DNA of 64,000 nt from Paeniglutamicibacter psychrophenolicus (GTDB lineage Bacteria; Actinomycetota; Actinomycetes; Actinomycetales; Micrococcaceae): NCBI RefSeq assembly GCF_017876575.1, contig NZ_JAGIOE010000001.1, positions 2,108,001-2,172,000 of the forward strand. The letters are read 5' to 3'. The position numbers were made by a program, and so were the translations under genes. Below, one piece after another: positions 42,535-52,569 of this stretch. The notes beneath the pieces were generated by a model. That model was given only the letters and a program-made list of their open reading frames with translations, was not told the DNA's origin and did not search any database. Every line of letters begins with the position of its first letter. Within the stretch, counting starts at the first letter, position 1.

Positions 42535-42978
42535 GTGCGTACGTTCACTCCAAAGCCGGCTGACCAGACCCGCCAGTGGCACATCATTGATGCCACTGAC
42601 GTTGTACTTGGCCGCCTCGCCGTCCAGGCCGCAACCCTGCTGCGCGGCAAGCACAAGGCTACCTTCGCCCCCCACATGGACATGGGCGATCACGTCATCA
42701 TCATCAACGCCGAGAAGGTTGCCCTCACCGGCGCCAAGCTCGAAAACAAGCGCGCCTACCGCCACTCGGGTTTCCCGGGCGGCCTGAAGTCCGTTACCTA
42801 CGCCGAGCTTCTTGAAAAGAACCCGGTCCAGGCAGTGGAGAAGGCCATCAAGGGCATGCTCCCGAAGAACTCGCTGGCTGCAGATCAGCTGTCCAAGTTG
42901 AAGGTCTACCGCGGTGCCGAGCACCCGCACGCTGCACAGCAGCCGCAGACCTTCGAAATCACCCAGGTCGCGCAGTAG
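42535..42978 (+). CDS. rplM: 50S ribosomal protein uL13
   Basis: Early assembly protein of the large subunit. The 147 residues start at GTG with [20 protein letters not shown] and include [10 protein letters not shown] and the G-M-L-P-K-N region. Upstream AAAGGCAAT supplies a moderate binding site. rpsI follows after 36 nt, the standard pair. Confidence 0.97.
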   Translation: MRTFTPKPADQTRQWHIIDATDVVLGRLAVQAATLLRGKHKATFAPHMDMGDHVIIINAEKVALTGAKLENKRAYRHSGFPGGLKSVTYAELLEKNPVQAVEKAIKGMLPKNSLAADQLSKLKVYRGAEHPHAAQQPQTFEITQVAQ

Positions 42979-43014
42979 CGCTGGGCCCCGAGAACAAGAC
43001 TTTAGGAGATTATC

Positions 43015-43515
43015 GTGGCTCAGAACACTGAAGAGATCACTGAATTCGAGGGTGAAGCTCCGACTTCGTACACCTCGGAGACCGTTGCCGTAGAGGTAGA
43101 AGCAGTCAAGGAACGTCCGGCACTGACCGTTGCAGGCGCAGCAGTCGGCCGTCGCAAGCAGGCAATTGCCCGCGTTCGCGTCGTTCCGGGCACCGGTCAG
43201 TGGACCCTCAACGGCCGCTCGCTGGACAACTACTTCCCGAACAAGCTGCACCAGCAGGACGTCAACGAACCGTTCAAGCTCCTCGAGCTGGACGGCGCAT
43301 ACGACGTCATTGCACGCATCCACGGTGGCGGCCCCTCGGGCCAGGCCGGTGCGTTGCGCCTGGGCATCGCCCGCTCGCTGAACGAGATCGACCGCGACAA
43401 CAACCGCGCCGCCCTCAAGAAGGCCGGCTACTTGACTCGTGACGCCCGCGTCATCGAGCGCAAGAAGGCTGGTCTCAAGAAGGCTCGCAAGGCTTCGCAG
43501 TTCTCCAAGCGCTAA
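43015..43515 (+). CDS. rpsI: 30S ribosomal protein uS9 with an acidic N-terminus
   Basis: Head protein whose basic C-terminal tail touches P-site tRNA. The 166 residues begin at GTG. Residues 1-40 are an extra acidic, low-complexity segment, and the conserved domain starts [11 protein letters not shown] near residue 45. The terminal S-Q-F-S-K-R is intact. TTAGGAGA lies 6-7 nt upstream. It is co-transcribed with rplM and ends at a UUCG-loop hairpin. Confidence 0.97.
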   Translation: MAQNTEEITEFEGEAPTSYTSETVAVEVEAVKERPALTVAGAAVGRRKQAIARVRVVPGTGQWTLNGRSLDNYFPNKLHQQDVNEPFKLLELDGAYDVIARIHGGGPSGQAGALRLGIARSLNEIDRDNNRAALKKAGYLTRDARVIERKKAGLKKARKASQFSKR

Positions 43516-43544
43516 ACCGCTTGCGCCGGGTTTCCACCCGGCAC

Positions 43545-43578
43545 CGAAGGGTCCCGGCATTCGTGCCGGGGCCCTTCG
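43545..43578 (+). terminator. hairpin terminator after rpsI
   Basis: A 15-bp stem with one G-T pair (43545-43559 with 43564-43578) is capped by a stable TTCG tetraloop. The U-tract is poor, but position 29 nt after rpsI fits a terminator. Confidence 0.75.
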
Positions 43579-43677
43579 CCCGTTAAGGCGCGGTGCCTTA
43601 GTGGGATATGGCACATGATTAGACAAAGAATGCCTTGATAAACCCCACAGATGCCGGACTTCGGGGATTCCTGGCCC

Positions 43678-43683
43678 TATGAT
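43678..43683 (+). promoter_or_regulatory. candidate leaderless -10 box of glmM
   Basis: TATGAT at 43678-43683 ends 8 nt before ATG 43692 and 2 nt before ATG 43686. A transcript from this box could use only the second ATG, with almost no leader. No ribosome binding site is visible. Confidence 0.4.
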
Positions 43684-43691
43684 GGATGACG

Positions 43692-45038
43692 ATGGCAAGG
43701 TTATTTGGGACCGACGGTGTCCGAGGAAAAGCAAACGAACTTCTGACCCCCGAGCTGGCGATGGCGCTTTCACAGGCCGCCGCCATGGTGCTGGGGCACG
43801 AGAAAATACATGACGGGCGCAGGCCCGTGGCGGTGGTGGCCAAGGATCCGAGGATCAGTGGCGACTTCCTCTCTGCTGCAATCGAGGCGGGGCTCGCAGC
43901 CTCCGGCGTCGACGTGCACGATGCGGGGACCCTTCCGACGCCGGCGGCCGCGTACCTGGTCGCGGATCTGGGTGCCGACTTCGGCGTCATGATCTCCGCC
44001 TCGCACAACGCCGCCCCGGACAACGGGATCAAGTTCCTGGCCCGCGGCGGCAAGAAACTCGACGACGCCCTCGAGGACGCCATCGAGGCGGCCCTCGACA
44101 AGCCCAAGTACCGCCCGGTGGGCGGGGACGTGGGGCGCATCAACAGGTTCGCGGACGCCGAGGATCGCTACATCATGCACCTCCTGCAGACGCTGCCGAA
44201 CCGCCTTGACGGCATGAAGATCGTCCTGGACTGCGCCCACGGCGCGGCCAGTGGATGTTCCCCGGAGGTCTTCAACGCCGCCGGAGCCCAGGTCGTGGTC
44301 ATCGGTGCGGAACCCGACGGCATCAATATCAACGACGGCTACGGCTCAACGCACCTCGAGCGCCTGCAGGCCGCCGTGCTGGACAACCGCGCGGACCTGG
44401 GCATCGCCCACGACGGCGACGCCGACCGCTGCCTGGCCGTCGACCACGAAGGCACCATCGTGGACGGGGACCAGATCATGGCGATCATGGCCGCCGATAT
44501 GAAGGAACGCGGCGTCCTGAAGGACAACACCCTGGTGGCCACCGTGATGAGCAACCTCGGCCTGAAGATCGCCATGCGTGAGGCCGGGATCACCATCCTG
44601 GAAACAGGCGTGGGTGACCGCTACGTGCTCGAGGGCATGCGCACCGGCAATTACAACCTGGGCGGGGAACAGTCCGGCCACGTGATCTTCGCCGACCACG
44701 CCACCACCGGCGACGGGGTGCTGACAGGACTTCACATCGCCGCCCGCGTCAAGGCCACCGGCAAGACCCTCAAGGAGCTTGCCGCCGCCATGACGGTGCT
44801 CCCTCAGGTGCTGATCAACGTCAAGGGCGTCGACAAGGAAGCTGCGCCCAGCAACAAGACGCTGATCACCGCGATCGCCGCCGCCGAGGCCGAACTGGGC
44901 GAGAACGGACGCGTGCTGCTTCGCCCCTCGGGAACCGAGCCGGTGGTCCGCGTGATGGTCGAGGCCACCTCGCACGCCATGGCGAGTTCCCTGGCGCAGT
45001 CGCTGGCCGACGTCGTCCTGCGCGAACTGGCGCTTTAA
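43692..45038 (+). CDS. glmM: phosphoglucosamine mutase
   Basis: Interconverts glucosamine-6-phosphate and glucosamine-1-phosphate on the way to UDP-GlcNAc. It uses the product of glmS, found 4.5 kb further on. The 448 residues show the start [10 protein letters not shown], the phosphoserine loop I-S-A-S-H-N with Ser104, the metal loop D-G-D-A-D-R and the C-terminal R-P-S-G-T-E-P phosphate-binding motif. The ATG at 43692 is preferred over 43686 because of the promoter position. Probably monocistronic. Confidence 0.96.
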   Translation: MARLFGTDGVRGKANELLTPELAMALSQAAAMVLGHEKIHDGRRPVAVVAKDPRISGDFLSAAIEAGLAASGVDVHDAGTLPTPAAAYLVADLGADFGVMISASHNAAPDNGIKFLARGGKKLDDALEDAIEAALDKPKYRPVGGDVGRINRFADAEDRYIMHLLQTLPNRLDGMKIVLDCAHGAASGCSPEVFNAAGAQVVVIGAEPDGININDGYGSTHLERLQAAVLDNRADLGIAHDGDADRCLAVDHEGTIVDGDQIMAIMAADMKERGVLKDNTLVATVMSNLGLKIAMREAGITILETGVGDRYVLEGMRTGNYNLGGEQSGHVIFADHATTGDGVLTGLHIAARVKATGKTLKELAAAMTVLPQVLINVKGVDKEAAPSNKTLITAIAAAEAELGENGRVLLRPSGTEPVVRVMVEATSHAMASSLAQSLADVVLRELAL

Positions 45039-45060
45039 TATCCACTCCCGCATTGCCACT

Positions 45061-45104
45061 GTGGCCGAGCGTTCCGGCACCACGGGTGCCCGGCGCTCGG
45101 CCAC
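45061..45104 (+). terminator. hairpin terminator after glmM
   Basis: GTGGCCGAGCG (45061-45071) pairs with CGCTCGGCCAC (45094-45104), with an inner CCGGCACC/GGTGCC stem. GTTCATTT follows. Confidence 0.8.
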
Positions 45105-45167
45105 GTTCATTTGTGCAGGTGCAACACGTTCGTTGCACCCCAAAAAGTTGAAGGGTTTCCCACGGGC

Positions 45168-46511
45168 ATGAGCATGAAGATATCGGTGGTGGGCACCGGG
45201 TACCTGGGCGTCACGCACGCGGCCTGCATGGCGGAGCTGGGCTTCGAGGTCATCGGCGTCGACGTCGACCCGGCCAAGATCGAGGCGCTCTCGGCGGGCC
45301 TGCTGCCCTTCCACGAGCCCGGCCTCCCCGAGCTGCTGCGCAAGCACGTGGCCTCCGGCCGTTTGCGCTTCACCACCGACTACGAGCAGGTTTCCTCCTG
45401 GGCCGACGTGCACTTCATCGGCGTCGGCACCCCGCAGCGCGCCGACGGGCACGGGGCCGACATGCGCTACGTGGACGCGGCCGTCGCCGAGCTGGCCACC
45501 CGCATCCGTGGCAAGGCCCTGATCGTGGGCAAGTCCACGGTGCCGGTGGGCACCGCCCGCCGCCTGCGCACCCTGATTGCCGCCAACGCCCACCCGGACG
45601 CCGAGATCACCCTGGCCTGGAACCCCGAGTTCCTGCGCGAGGGTTTCGCCGTGGCCGACACCATGACTCCCGACCGGCTGGTGCTCGGTGTCGAGGACGA
45701 AACCTCCGAGGCCCTCCTGCGCGGCATCTATGCAAGCGCCCTGGCGGCAGCGACCCCGTTGATCGTGACGGACTTCGAGACCGCCGAACTGGTCAAGGTC
45801 GCCGCCAACGCGTTCCTGGCCACCAAGATCTCCTTCATCAACTCCTTTGCCGAGATCACCGAGACCATCGGCGGGGACATCACCGTGCTGGCCGACGCGC
45901 TGGGCCACGATGCGCGCATCGGCCGCAAGTTCCTCAACGCCGGGGTCGGATTCGGCGGCGGTTGTCTGCCCAAGGACATCCGCGCGCTGCAGGCACGCAC
46001 CAGCGAGCTGGGCCTGACGCACACCATGGGGTTCCTGGCCGAGGTCGACGAGATCAACCTGCGCCGCCGCGAACGCGTGGTGCGCCTGGCCCACACCATG
46101 CTCAACGAGAAGCTGGTCGGTGCGCGCATCGCGGTGCTCGGGGTGACCTTCAAGCCCGATTCGGACGACGTGCGCGACTCCCCGGCGCTGGACATCGCGG
46201 TGCGGCTCTTCAACGCCGGCGCCGAGGTGCTGGTGTACGACCCCAAGGGCAACAAGAACGCGGCCGAGCGCTTCCCGCGGCTGCACTACGCCAAGGACCT
46301 GCCCGAGGCCGTGGCCCAGGCGGACCTGGTGCTGCTGCTGACGGAGTGGGCCGAGTTCAGGGCCCTGGTTCCCGCGGACCTGGAGCCGCTGGTGGCGGAG
46401 CGCCGGATCATCGATGGACGCAACGTGCTTTCCCGGGGCCAATGGGAGGCCGCCGGCTGGGAAATCGTGGGCATGGGCCAGCACCACGCCCCGCTGGACG
46501 GGGAACTGTAG
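45168..46511 (+). CDS. UDP-glucose/GDP-mannose dehydrogenase family protein (UDP-glucose 6-dehydrogenase)
   Basis: NAD-dependent four-electron oxidation of a UDP-sugar to the uronic acid. The 447 residues carry the Rossmann motif G-T-G-Y-L-G near the N-terminus, W-N-P-E-F-L-R-E-G and the catalytic Cys in G-F-G-G-G-C-L-P-K-D. T-F-K-P-D-S-D-D-V-R-D-S-P-A follows in the C-terminal domain. UDP-glucose is the likeliest substrate, but family members differ, so no symbol is assigned. ATGs at 45168 and 45174 are both possible. No polysaccharide genes flank it, and a terminator follows. Confidence 0.92.
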   Translation: MSMKISVVGTGYLGVTHAACMAELGFEVIGVDVDPAKIEALSAGLLPFHEPGLPELLRKHVASGRLRFTTDYEQVSSWADVHFIGVGTPQRADGHGADMRYVDAAVAELATRIRGKALIVGKSTVPVGTARRLRTLIAANAHPDAEITLAWNPEFLREGFAVADTMTPDRLVLGVEDETSEALLRGIYASALAAATPLIVTDFETAELVKVAANAFLATKISFINSFAEITETIGGDITVLADALGHDARIGRKFLNAGVGFGGGCLPKDIRALQARTSELGLTHTMGFLAEVDEINLRRRERVVRLAHTMLNEKLVGARIAVLGVTFKPDSDDVRDSPALDIAVRLFNAGAEVLVYDPKGNKNAAERFPRLHYAKDLPEAVAQADLVLLLTEWAEFRALVPADLEPLVAERRIIDGRNVLSRGQWEAAGWEIVGMGQHHAPLDGEL

Positions 46512-46662
46512 GACTGCCCTTCGTGGCCCGCCCGCCCGTATTTTGTAACATCGGCGGTTGGACGTGCCAAATCGGGAAAATTGGGTAGCATGTTCATCAG
46601 CGTTGGTTACCCCAATTACCCGCGTCAGCATGCTGCGGATACCCCAAGTTTCCGCAAGTGCG

Positions 46663-46704
46663 AAAAGGGCCCACTATTACTCGCAAGTTTGGTGGGCCCT
46701 TTTT
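46663..46704. terminator. bidirectional terminator between the dehydrogenase gene and nnrD
   Basis: AAAAGGGCCCAC (46663-46674) pairs with GTGGGCCCTTTT (46692-46703). It reads as stem plus U-run in both directions and lies between the two convergent genes. Confidence 0.88.
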
Positions 46705-46754
46705 CAATGCCCAAAACCGGGCCCGGGCGCCGGGCCCGATGCCTGCTTTTGCGC

Positions 46755-48290
46755 CTAGAGCCCCAGGTCCCTGGCCGCGCGTGGAAGCTCCACCAGCAGG
46801 TCCACGGCGCTAACCGTACCCTCGCGTGCCGCCAGGGCACCGGCATGGGCGTGGATCAACGCACCGGCAGCGGCAAGGTCGGTCAGCCGGTGGGTCAGCG
46901 CGGTGGCATCGACGGTTGCGGGCGTGGCCGGGAAGTTGGCTGCAGCCAGCAACGTGCCCAGGATGCCGGTGAGCACGTCCCCGCTGCCGGCCGTGGCTAG
47001 ATCCGGGGTCGAGGCGTGCACGATCAATGCGTAGCCGTCCGGGGCGGTGCAAATGGTGGCTGAGCCCTTGAGCAACACGACGCAGTCGTAGGCTACGGCG
47101 GCCCAGCGGGCCCAGCGGATCGGGTCGGCGGCGATGTCCCGGGGGCTGACCCGCACCCCGGCCTTGGCCAGCAGGGCGTTGAGCTCCCCGGCGTGCGGGG
47201 TGAGGATGCGCAGCTGGCTGTGTTCGCCCGGTTCGAGCATTGCCAGCGCGCTGGCGTCGATGACGCATGGGTTGTTGGCCGCCAGGATCTGCTGCAGGTG
47301 CCGGCGGGTCTCGGGCGTGTCCTCCAGCCCGGGGCCGATGGCCCAGGCGCCGATCCGGGTGGCGCCCTCGCGCCCGTTGCGGCGGTTGTGCGCCAGCAGG
47401 GCGGTGAGCTCGTCGGTGCCCAGCGGGACGGCCTCCGGGACCTGGCTGGTCAGGGCCGCGGCCACGTTCTCCGGGACGATGGTGCGCAGCAGCCCCAGCC
47501 CGGTGGCAACGGCGGCGCGGGCGCTGAGCACCGCGGCGCCGGGATAGCGGGCGGAGCCGGCCAGCAGTCCCAGCACCCCGCGCTGGTACTTGTGCCTGCC
47601 CGCCGCCGACCAGCCGAGGTCGCGGTCCAGCAGCAGGCCCAGGTCGTCTCCCTGCACGACCCAGGCCTCAGGTTCGCCGAGTGTCGGATTGAGCCCGAGG
47701 TCGGTGACGCGGATGCGCCCGGAGACCAGGTGCCCGGCTCCCACCACCAGGCCGGTCTTCAGCGCCCCGAAGGTCACGGTCCGCTCGGCCGGGATCACGC
47801 TGTCCGCCGCCGCACCGGTGTCGGCATCGACGCCGCTGGGCACGTCGCAGGCGAGCACCGGGATGTGGCGGGGGATGGCCGGCAGACGGACCCCGGGGCG
47901 CAGCCCGGTGCCGTAGGCGGCGTCGATGAGCAGGTCGCATTCCTCGAGCAGCCCATCCAGGGCCTTGGCGGCGGCGGTGCGGCCGCCTGCGCGCACCAGC
48001 GCGGCGAGGCCCTCCTGGTGGGCGTGGGAGGCCAGCAGCACGGCGGTGACTGCGACCCCGCGCCTGGCCATGGCGGACAGGGCAAAGAGTCCGTCGCCGC
48101 CGTTGTTGCCCGGACCGACCAGTGCCACGACGCGGGACCCATAGAGCCTGCCGGTGTGTTCCTTGAGCATCAGCACCGCCTGGTGGGCCAGCGCGTCGGC
48201 GGCCCGGCGCATCAGGCTCAGGTCGCTGGAATCGCGCAGCAGCGGAATCTCGGCATCTCGAACACGGGAACCTGCGTAGACGGGGATCAT
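46755..48290 (-). CDS. nnrD: bifunctional NAD(P)H-hydrate epimerase / ADP-dependent NAD(P)H-hydrate dehydratase
   Basis: Repairs hydrated NAD(P)H. The N-terminal YjeF-type epimerase domain (about 1-215) has G-P-G-N-N-G-G-D-G-L. The C-terminal ADP-dependent dehydratase domain (about 225-511) has T-P-H-A-G-E-L-N-A-L-L and A-T-A-G-S-G-D-V-L-T-G. Of 511 residues, the start MIPVYAGSRVRDAE was chosen over an upstream in-frame ATG because a -10 box ends 6 nt before it. acpS is 86 nt upstream on the same strand, a common pairing. Confidence 0.94.
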   Translation of the reverse strand: MIPVYAGSRVRDAEIPLLRDSSDLSLMRRAADALAHQAVLMLKEHTGRLYGSRVVALVGPGNNGGDGLFALSAMARRGVAVTAVLLASHAHQEGLAALVRAGGRTAAAKALDGLLEECDLLIDAAYGTGLRPGVRLPAIPRHIPVLACDVPSGVDADTGAAADSVIPAERTVTFGALKTGLVVGAGHLVSGRIRVTDLGLNPTLGEPEAWVVQGDDLGLLLDRDLGWSAAGRHKYQRGVLGLLAGSARYPGAAVLSARAAVATGLGLLRTIVPENVAAALTSQVPEAVPLGTDELTALLAHNRRNGREGATRIGAWAIGPGLEDTPETRRHLQQILAANNPCVIDASALAMLEPGEHSQLRILTPHAGELNALLAKAGVRVSPRDIAADPIRWARWAAVAYDCVVLLKGSATICTAPDGYALIVHASTPDLATAGSGDVLTGILGTLLAAANFPATPATVDATALTHRLTDLAAAGALIHAHAGALAAREGTVSAVDLLVELPRAARDLGL

Positions 48291-48296
48291 GACTTC

Positions 48297-48302
48297 AGAA
48301 TA
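48297..48302 (-). promoter_or_regulatory. candidate leaderless -10 box of nnrD
   Basis: On the minus strand TATTCT (48302-48297) is followed by six bases and the ATG. No Shine-Dalgarno sequence is present. The -35 is weak. Confidence 0.45.
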
Positions 48303-48376
48303 CCCAACTGCGGGTGGTATTTGCCGCACTTTTAGGATGACGGGGCACGGGCGCGTCCGCTGTGGGCGGCAGGTCC

Positions 48377-48727
48377 TCAGCGTTCGGCGACGACCATGGC
48401 CGTGGCCAGGTCCCCGTCGTGGCTCATGGACAGGTGCCAATGCACCACGCCCTTCTTTGCCGCGGCCTCGGCCACCGAACCGTCGAGCACCACGTAGGGA
48501 TCGCCGGCCTCGTCCTTTTCGATCCTGCAGTGCTGCCAGTTCATGCCGGCCGGGGCGCCGAGCGCCTTGGCAATGGCCTCCTTGGCGGCAAAGCGCGCGG
48601 CCAGGGAGCGGACGTGCAGCGCTCGTTCCTCGGGCACGAAAAGGCGTTCGAGCAATGCGGGGGTCCGCTGAAGCTGCGCCCTGAAACGAGACACCTGGAC
48701 CACGTCAACACCAATTCCCACGATCAT
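48377..48727 (-). CDS. acpS: holo-[acyl-carrier-protein] synthase
   Basis: Transfers 4'-phosphopantetheine from CoA to acyl carrier protein. The 116 residues begin [15 protein letters not shown] with the metal-binding Asp, followed by [11 protein letters not shown] with the catalytic Glu. [11 protein letters not shown] lies near the end. Size is typical for the AcpS class. It is upstream of nnrD on the same strand. coaA, which starts CoA synthesis, lies 3 kb away. Confidence 0.96.
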   Translation of the reverse strand: MIVGIGVDVVQVSRFRAQLQRTPALLERLFVPEERALHVRSLAARFAAKEAIAKALGAPAGMNWQHCRIEKDEAGDPYVVLDGSVAEAAAKKGVVHWHLSMSHDGDLATAMVVAER

Positions 48728-48734
48728 GCCTTCG

Positions 48735-48740
48735 AGTTTA
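48735..48740 (-). promoter_or_regulatory. candidate leaderless -10 box of acpS
   Basis: On the minus strand TAAACT (48740-48735) is followed by CGAAGGC and the ATG, a 7-nt gap. GAAGG in the gap could serve as a weak binding site instead, so leaderless initiation is less certain here. Confidence 0.38.
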
Positions 48741-48825
48741 TCGGCTCACCGCTCCCGTCCCGTGCCGGTGAGCTGCGGGCGTAGGCTTCAAGGCACCGCG
48801 TGCAGGGTGCAGGCGGGGAAGGGGA

Positions 48826-49413
48826 ATGGCTGTGGGAGCGAACGGGAGCGAACCGGAACCAAGCGCGATCGGCCTGCTGCGCGACGGGTTCACGCGGGTG
48901 AGTGAGGGGATCGAGGCCCTGCTGGAGGCCGCCGAGCCGCGGATGCTGCGTTTCCGGGCCAGCAGCTCCGCGAACCCAGTGGCATGGCTCATCTGGCACC
49001 TGAGCCGGGTGCAGGATGACCACTTCACCTTCCTGGCCCGGGCACTGGATCCGGAATCGGTGACGGAGCAGCGCTGGATCGCCGACGACTGGGTGTCCCG
49101 CTTCAACCTGCCCTACCGGCGGCTGGACACCGGATTCGGGCACAGCAGCGAACAGGTCGCGGACTTCGGGATGTACGACGGGGCGTACCTGCGCGGCTAC
49201 CACCTGGACGTGCACCGGCAATGCCTGGAAATCCTGGGGACGCTGCGCGAATCGGACCTTGACGTGGTCGTCGACCGGCGCTGGGACCCGCCGGTGACCG
49301 CGGCGGCGCGGTTGGTGAGCATCCTGGGGGAGACCACCGCGCACCTTGCCCAGGCAGAGTTCGTGCGCGGGATCTTCCTGGACGTGGAGCGCACCCGGCG
49401 CCCTGGGGCTTAA
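48826..49413 (+). CDS. DinB-superfamily protein (DUF664 type)
   Basis: Four-helix-bundle protein of the DinB/DUF664 group, which includes thiol-dependent transferases in actinobacteria. Of 195 residues, conserved metal-type histidines occur in W-L-I-W-H-L-S-R-V-Q-D-D-H and in T-T-A-H-L-A-Q-A-E-F-V-R-G, with a third candidate in the middle. GGGGAAGGGG precedes the ATG at 48826. It is monocistronic, divergent from acpS, and ends at a hairpin. Substrate and pathway are unknown. A mycothiol-linked role is only a family-level guess. Confidence 0.85.
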   Translation: MAVGANGSEPEPSAIGLLRDGFTRVSEGIEALLEAAEPRMLRFRASSSANPVAWLIWHLSRVQDDHFTFLARALDPESVTEQRWIADDWVSRFNLPYRRLDTGFGHSSEQVADFGMYDGAYLRGYHLDVHRQCLEILGTLRESDLDVVVDRRWDPPVTAAARLVSILGETTAHLAQAEFVRGIFLDVERTRRPGA

Positions 49414-49420
49414 CGCCGAA

Positions 49421-49463
49421 CGGTGCCGGCGCCTCCCCGCAAGGGGGGAAGGTACCGGCACCG
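49421..49463. terminator. bidirectional hairpin between the DinB-like gene and glmS
   Basis: CGGTGCCGG (49421-49429) pairs with CCGGCACCG (49455-49463). An inner CTCCCC/GGGGGG stem is closed by GCAA. It lies between two convergent genes. There is no long U-tract. Confidence 0.7.
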
Positions 49464-49494
49464 CACGATGGTGGGACGTTGGAGAGCCCGGTGG

Positions 49495-51366
49495 CTACTC
49501 GACCGTGACCGACTTGGCCAGGTTTCGCGGCTGGTCGACGTCCAGGCCCTTGGCCGTGGCCAGTTCGCAGGCGAAGAGCTGCAACGGAACGGTGGCCAGC
49601 AACGGCATCAGCAGCGTCGGGGTCTCCGGAACGTAGAACACGAACTCGGCGTAGTCGCGAACTGATTCGTCGCCTTCCTCGGCGATGACCAGGGTCTTGG
49701 CGCCGCGGGCGCGGACCTCCTGGATGTTGGAGACGACCTTGGAATGCAGCGAGTCGCGGCCGCGCGGGGACGGGACCACCACGAAGACGGCCTTGTCCTG
49801 CTCGATCAGTGCGATCGGGCCGTGCTTGAGCTCGCCGGCGGCAAAGCCCTCGGCATGGATGTAGGCGATTTCCTTGAGCTTCAGCGCGCCTTCCATGGCG
49901 ACCGGGTAGCCCACGTGGCGGCCCAGGAAGAGCACCGACTCGGTGTCCTTCATGGAGCGTGCCAGCTCCTTGATTTCCTCGGCGCGGTCCAGGATGTCCT
50001 GGATCTTCGCCGGGATCTTGCCCAGGTCGGCGAGGATGTCCTTGATCTGGCCGCTGAACAGGTTCCCGCGCAGCTGGCCCAGGTACAGGCCCAGCAGGTA
50101 GGTTGCGGTGATCTGGGCCAGGAATGCCTTGGTGGAGGCCACGGCGATTTCCGGTCCGGCGTGCGTGTAGAGCACGGCGTCGGACTCGCGCGGGATGGTC
50201 GACCCGTTGGTGTTGCAGATCGACAGGGTCTTGGCGCCCTGCTCCTTGGCGTAGCGGACGGCCATGAGCGTGTCCATGGTTTCGCCGGACTGGGAGATGG
50301 AGACGACCAGGGTGTTGGAGTCAACGATCGGGTCGCGGTAGCGGAACTCGTGGCTCAGCTCGACCTCGACCGGGATGCGGCACCAGTTCTCGATGGCGTA
50401 CTTGGCGACCGATCCGCCGTAGGCGGAGGTGCCGCAGGCAAGCACGACGATCTTGGTGACGGAGGCAAGTTCCTCGGGGGAGATGCGAAGCTCGTCGAGG
50501 GTCAGGCGGCCAAAGGCGTCTGAGCGGCCCAGCAGGGTGTCCGCGACCGCGGCGGGCTGGTCGAAGATTTCCTTTTCCATGAAGGAGGCGAAGCCGCCCT
50601 TTTCGGCGCTGGCGGCGTCCCAATCGACATGGAATTCCTTGCCTTCGGCGGGGTTGCCCTCGAAGTCGGTGATGCTGTGGGACTCGGGGGTGATGGTGAC
50701 GATCTGGTCCTGGCCGAGTTCAACCGCGCGGCGGGTGAAGTCGATGAAGCCCGAGACATCCGAACCCAGGAAGTTTTCTCCGTCGCCCAGTCCCAGCACC
50801 AGCGGGGAGTTGCGGCGTGCGGCCACGACGACACCGGGGTGTTCGGCGTGCACGGCCAGCAGGGTGAAGGCACCCTCGAGCTGGCGGGCGGTCAGCTCCA
50901 TGGAGCGGGTGAGGTTCCCTTCGCCGGCGCCTCGGTAGACGGAGCCGAGCAGGGCCGCTGCGACTTCGGTGTCGGTATCGGAGATGAACTCGACGCCTTC
51001 TGCGCGAAGCTTGGCCTTCAGTTCGGCGAAGTTCTCGATGATGCCGTTGTGGATCATGGCGAGGTTGCCGTTGTCGGCAAGGTGCGGGTGGGCGTTGGCG
51101 TCGGTCGGTCCGCCGTGGGTCGCCCAGCGGGTGTGCCCGATGCCGGTCAATGCCGCGGGAAGCGGTTCCTCTTCCAGCGACTGGACGAGGTTGGCGAGCT
51201 TGCCAGCCTTCTTGCGCGAGTCGATGCCCGCGTCGGTGACAACGGCCAGGCCGGCCGAGTCGTAACCGCGATATTCGAGGCGCCGCAGGCCCTCAAGAAT
51301 CACATCGAGCGCGCCGTGATCGGCCGCGCGTCCAGCATTACCTACGTATCCAACAATTCCACACAT
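49495..51366 (-). CDS. glmS: glutamine-fructose-6-phosphate aminotransferase (isomerizing)
   Basis: Makes glucosamine-6-phosphate, the first step to UDP-GlcNAc. The 623 residues begin MCGIVGYVG. Cys2 is the amidotransferase nucleophile after Met removal, which fixes the start at 51366 rather than at an upstream in-frame ATG. The glutaminase domain (about 1-230) has H-T-R-W-A-T-H-G. Two SIS sugar-isomerase domains follow, with S-Q-S-G-E-T and the C-terminal K-S-V-T-V-E. No glmS ribozyme-like leader fits, because the -10 box ends 7 nt before the ATG. Confidence 0.97.
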   Translation of the reverse strand: MCGIVGYVGNAGRAADHGALDVILEGLRRLEYRGYDSAGLAVVTDAGIDSRKKAGKLANLVQSLEEEPLPAALTGIGHTRWATHGGPTDANAHPHLADNGNLAMIHNGIIENFAELKAKLRAEGVEFISDTDTEVAAALLGSVYRGAGEGNLTRSMELTARQLEGAFTLLAVHAEHPGVVVAARRNSPLVLGLGDGENFLGSDVSGFIDFTRRAVELGQDQIVTITPESHSITDFEGNPAEGKEFHVDWDAASAEKGGFASFMEKEIFDQPAAVADTLLGRSDAFGRLTLDELRISPEELASVTKIVVLACGTSAYGGSVAKYAIENWCRIPVEVELSHEFRYRDPIVDSNTLVVSISQSGETMDTLMAVRYAKEQGAKTLSICNTNGSTIPRESDAVLYTHAGPEIAVASTKAFLAQITATYLLGLYLGQLRGNLFSGQIKDILADLGKIPAKIQDILDRAEEIKELARSMKDTESVLFLGRHVGYPVAMEGALKLKEIAYIHAEGFAAGELKHGPIALIEQDKAVFVVVPSPRGRDSLHSKVVSNIQEVRARGAKTLVIAEEGDESVRDYAEFVFYVPETPTLLMPLLATVPLQLFACELATAKGLDVDQPRNLAKSVTVE

Positions 51367-51373
51367 GAAAAAA

Positions 51374-51379
51374 AGAGTA
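51374..51379 (-). promoter_or_regulatory. candidate leaderless -10 box of glmS
   Basis: On the minus strand TACTCT (51379-51374) is followed by TTTTTTC and the ATG. A transcript would start at or next to the start codon. There is no binding site. Confidence 0.45.
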
Positions 51380-51477
51380 CCGTGTCGCACAAGGCCGCAG
51401 ATACGTTTGCCCCGTCGGATGGGCATAAAATTTTGTGGTCATGAACATAGGCCGAAAGTATGGCCAAACGGTGAAGT

Positions 51478-51507
51478 TTGGGAATACAGGTGGATTGTTG
51501 GCACAAT
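51478..51507 (+). promoter_or_regulatory. candidate leaderless promoter of coaA
   Basis: TTGGGA (51478-51483), 18 bp, CACAAT (51502-51507), 7 nt before the GTG at 51515. It is divergent from the glmS promoter. Confidence 0.4.
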
Positions 51508-51514
51508 TCAAGGC

Positions 51515-52474
51515 GTGAATGGACAGCGTGCGGTCGACTACAGTGCAACACCCTTTGTCGAATTGGACCGCCAGACATGGGCAAGACTGTCCAATGAACT
51601 GAAGCAGCCACTGGACGAAGCGGACCTCCGCCGCCTCAGCGGCTTGGGTGAACAGCTCAACCTCGCCGAGGTGCGCGAGGTGTACCTGCCTTTGTCGCGC
51701 CTGCTTAACCTCTATGTCCAGGGCGCGGCCTCGCTGCACCAGGCCACCAACACGTTCCTGGGGGAGAAGACCGGGCGCACCCCCTTCGTCATCGGCGTGG
51801 CAGGTTCGGTGGCCGTGGGAAAGTCCACGACCGCCCGTGTGCTGCAGGAATTGTTGCGCCGCTGGCCCGACACCCCCGACGTGCAATTGATCACGACCGA
51901 CGGCTTCCTGTACCCGAACTCGGATCTGGAAAAACGCGGCATCATGCACCGCAAGGGATTCCCCGAGTCCTACGACCGCCGCCGCCTGTTGCGTTTCGTC
52001 TCGGAAGTGAAATCCGGCGCCCCCGAGGTTCGCGCCCCCTGGTACTCGCACCTGAGCTATGACATCGTTCCAGGGAAGGAAGTGGTGGTGCGCTCCCCGC
52101 AGGTGCTGATCGTGGAGGGACTGAACGTCCTGCAGCCGGCCAGGGCACGGATGGACGGCACCGCGGGCCTGGCGCTGAGCGACTTCTTCGACTTCTCCGT
52201 CTATGTCGACGCGCGGACCGCGGACATCGAGGAGTGGTACATCCGTCGCTTCATGAAGCTGCGTTCGGGCGCGTTCTCGGATCCCGCGTCCTATTTCCAC
52301 CGCTACGCATCGCTCAGCGACGACGAAGCCAGGGAAACGGCACACGGCATCTGGAAGCGCATCAACGAGCCGAACCTGCGGGAAAATGTCATTCCCACCC
52401 GAGGTCGCGCGCAGCTCGTATTAAGCAAATCGGCGGACCATTCGATCCGCCGAATGCTGCTGCGCAAGATCTGA
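51515..52474 (+). CDS. coaA: type I pantothenate kinase
   Basis: Phosphorylates pantothenate, the first step of CoA synthesis. The 319 residues carry the P-loop [13 protein letters not shown] and the type I signature around T-T-D-G-F-L-Y-P-N. The chosen start is GTG at 51515 (read [10 protein letters not shown]). An open frame runs 50 residues further upstream, but that stretch is unlike the family and covers the promoter region. It is divergent from glmS with a 148-bp shared control region. Confidence 0.94.
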   Translation: MNGQRAVDYSATPFVELDRQTWARLSNELKQPLDEADLRRLSGLGEQLNLAEVREVYLPLSRLLNLYVQGAASLHQATNTFLGEKTGRTPFVIGVAGSVAVGKSTTARVLQELLRRWPDTPDVQLITTDGFLYPNSDLEKRGIMHRKGFPESYDRRRLLRFVSEVKSGAPEVRAPWYSHLSYDIVPGKEVVVRSPQVLIVEGLNVLQPARARMDGTAGLALSDFFDFSVYVDARTADIEEWYIRRFMKLRSGAFSDPASYFHRYASLSDDEARETAHGIWKRINEPNLRENVIPTRGRAQLVLSKSADHSIRRMLLRKI

Positions 52475-52569
52475 AACAGGAATGTTTTCGATGAACTGTT
52501 CGTAAACTTTTCGAAAAAATACCGCGACACCACCTGTTGACCACTGGCATTGTGTGCAAAGCTGGGCAC

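Noticed and set aside
51365-51514. N-terminal extension of coaA by 50 residues
   Set aside because: The sequence is unlike pantothenate kinases and covers the divergent promoter region. GTG at 51515 gives the normal N-terminus.
51367-51514. glmS ribozyme or riboswitch upstream of glmS
   Set aside because: Only 148 bp separate glmS from coaA, no ribozyme core was seen, and the -10 box is adjacent to the ATG, leaving no leader.
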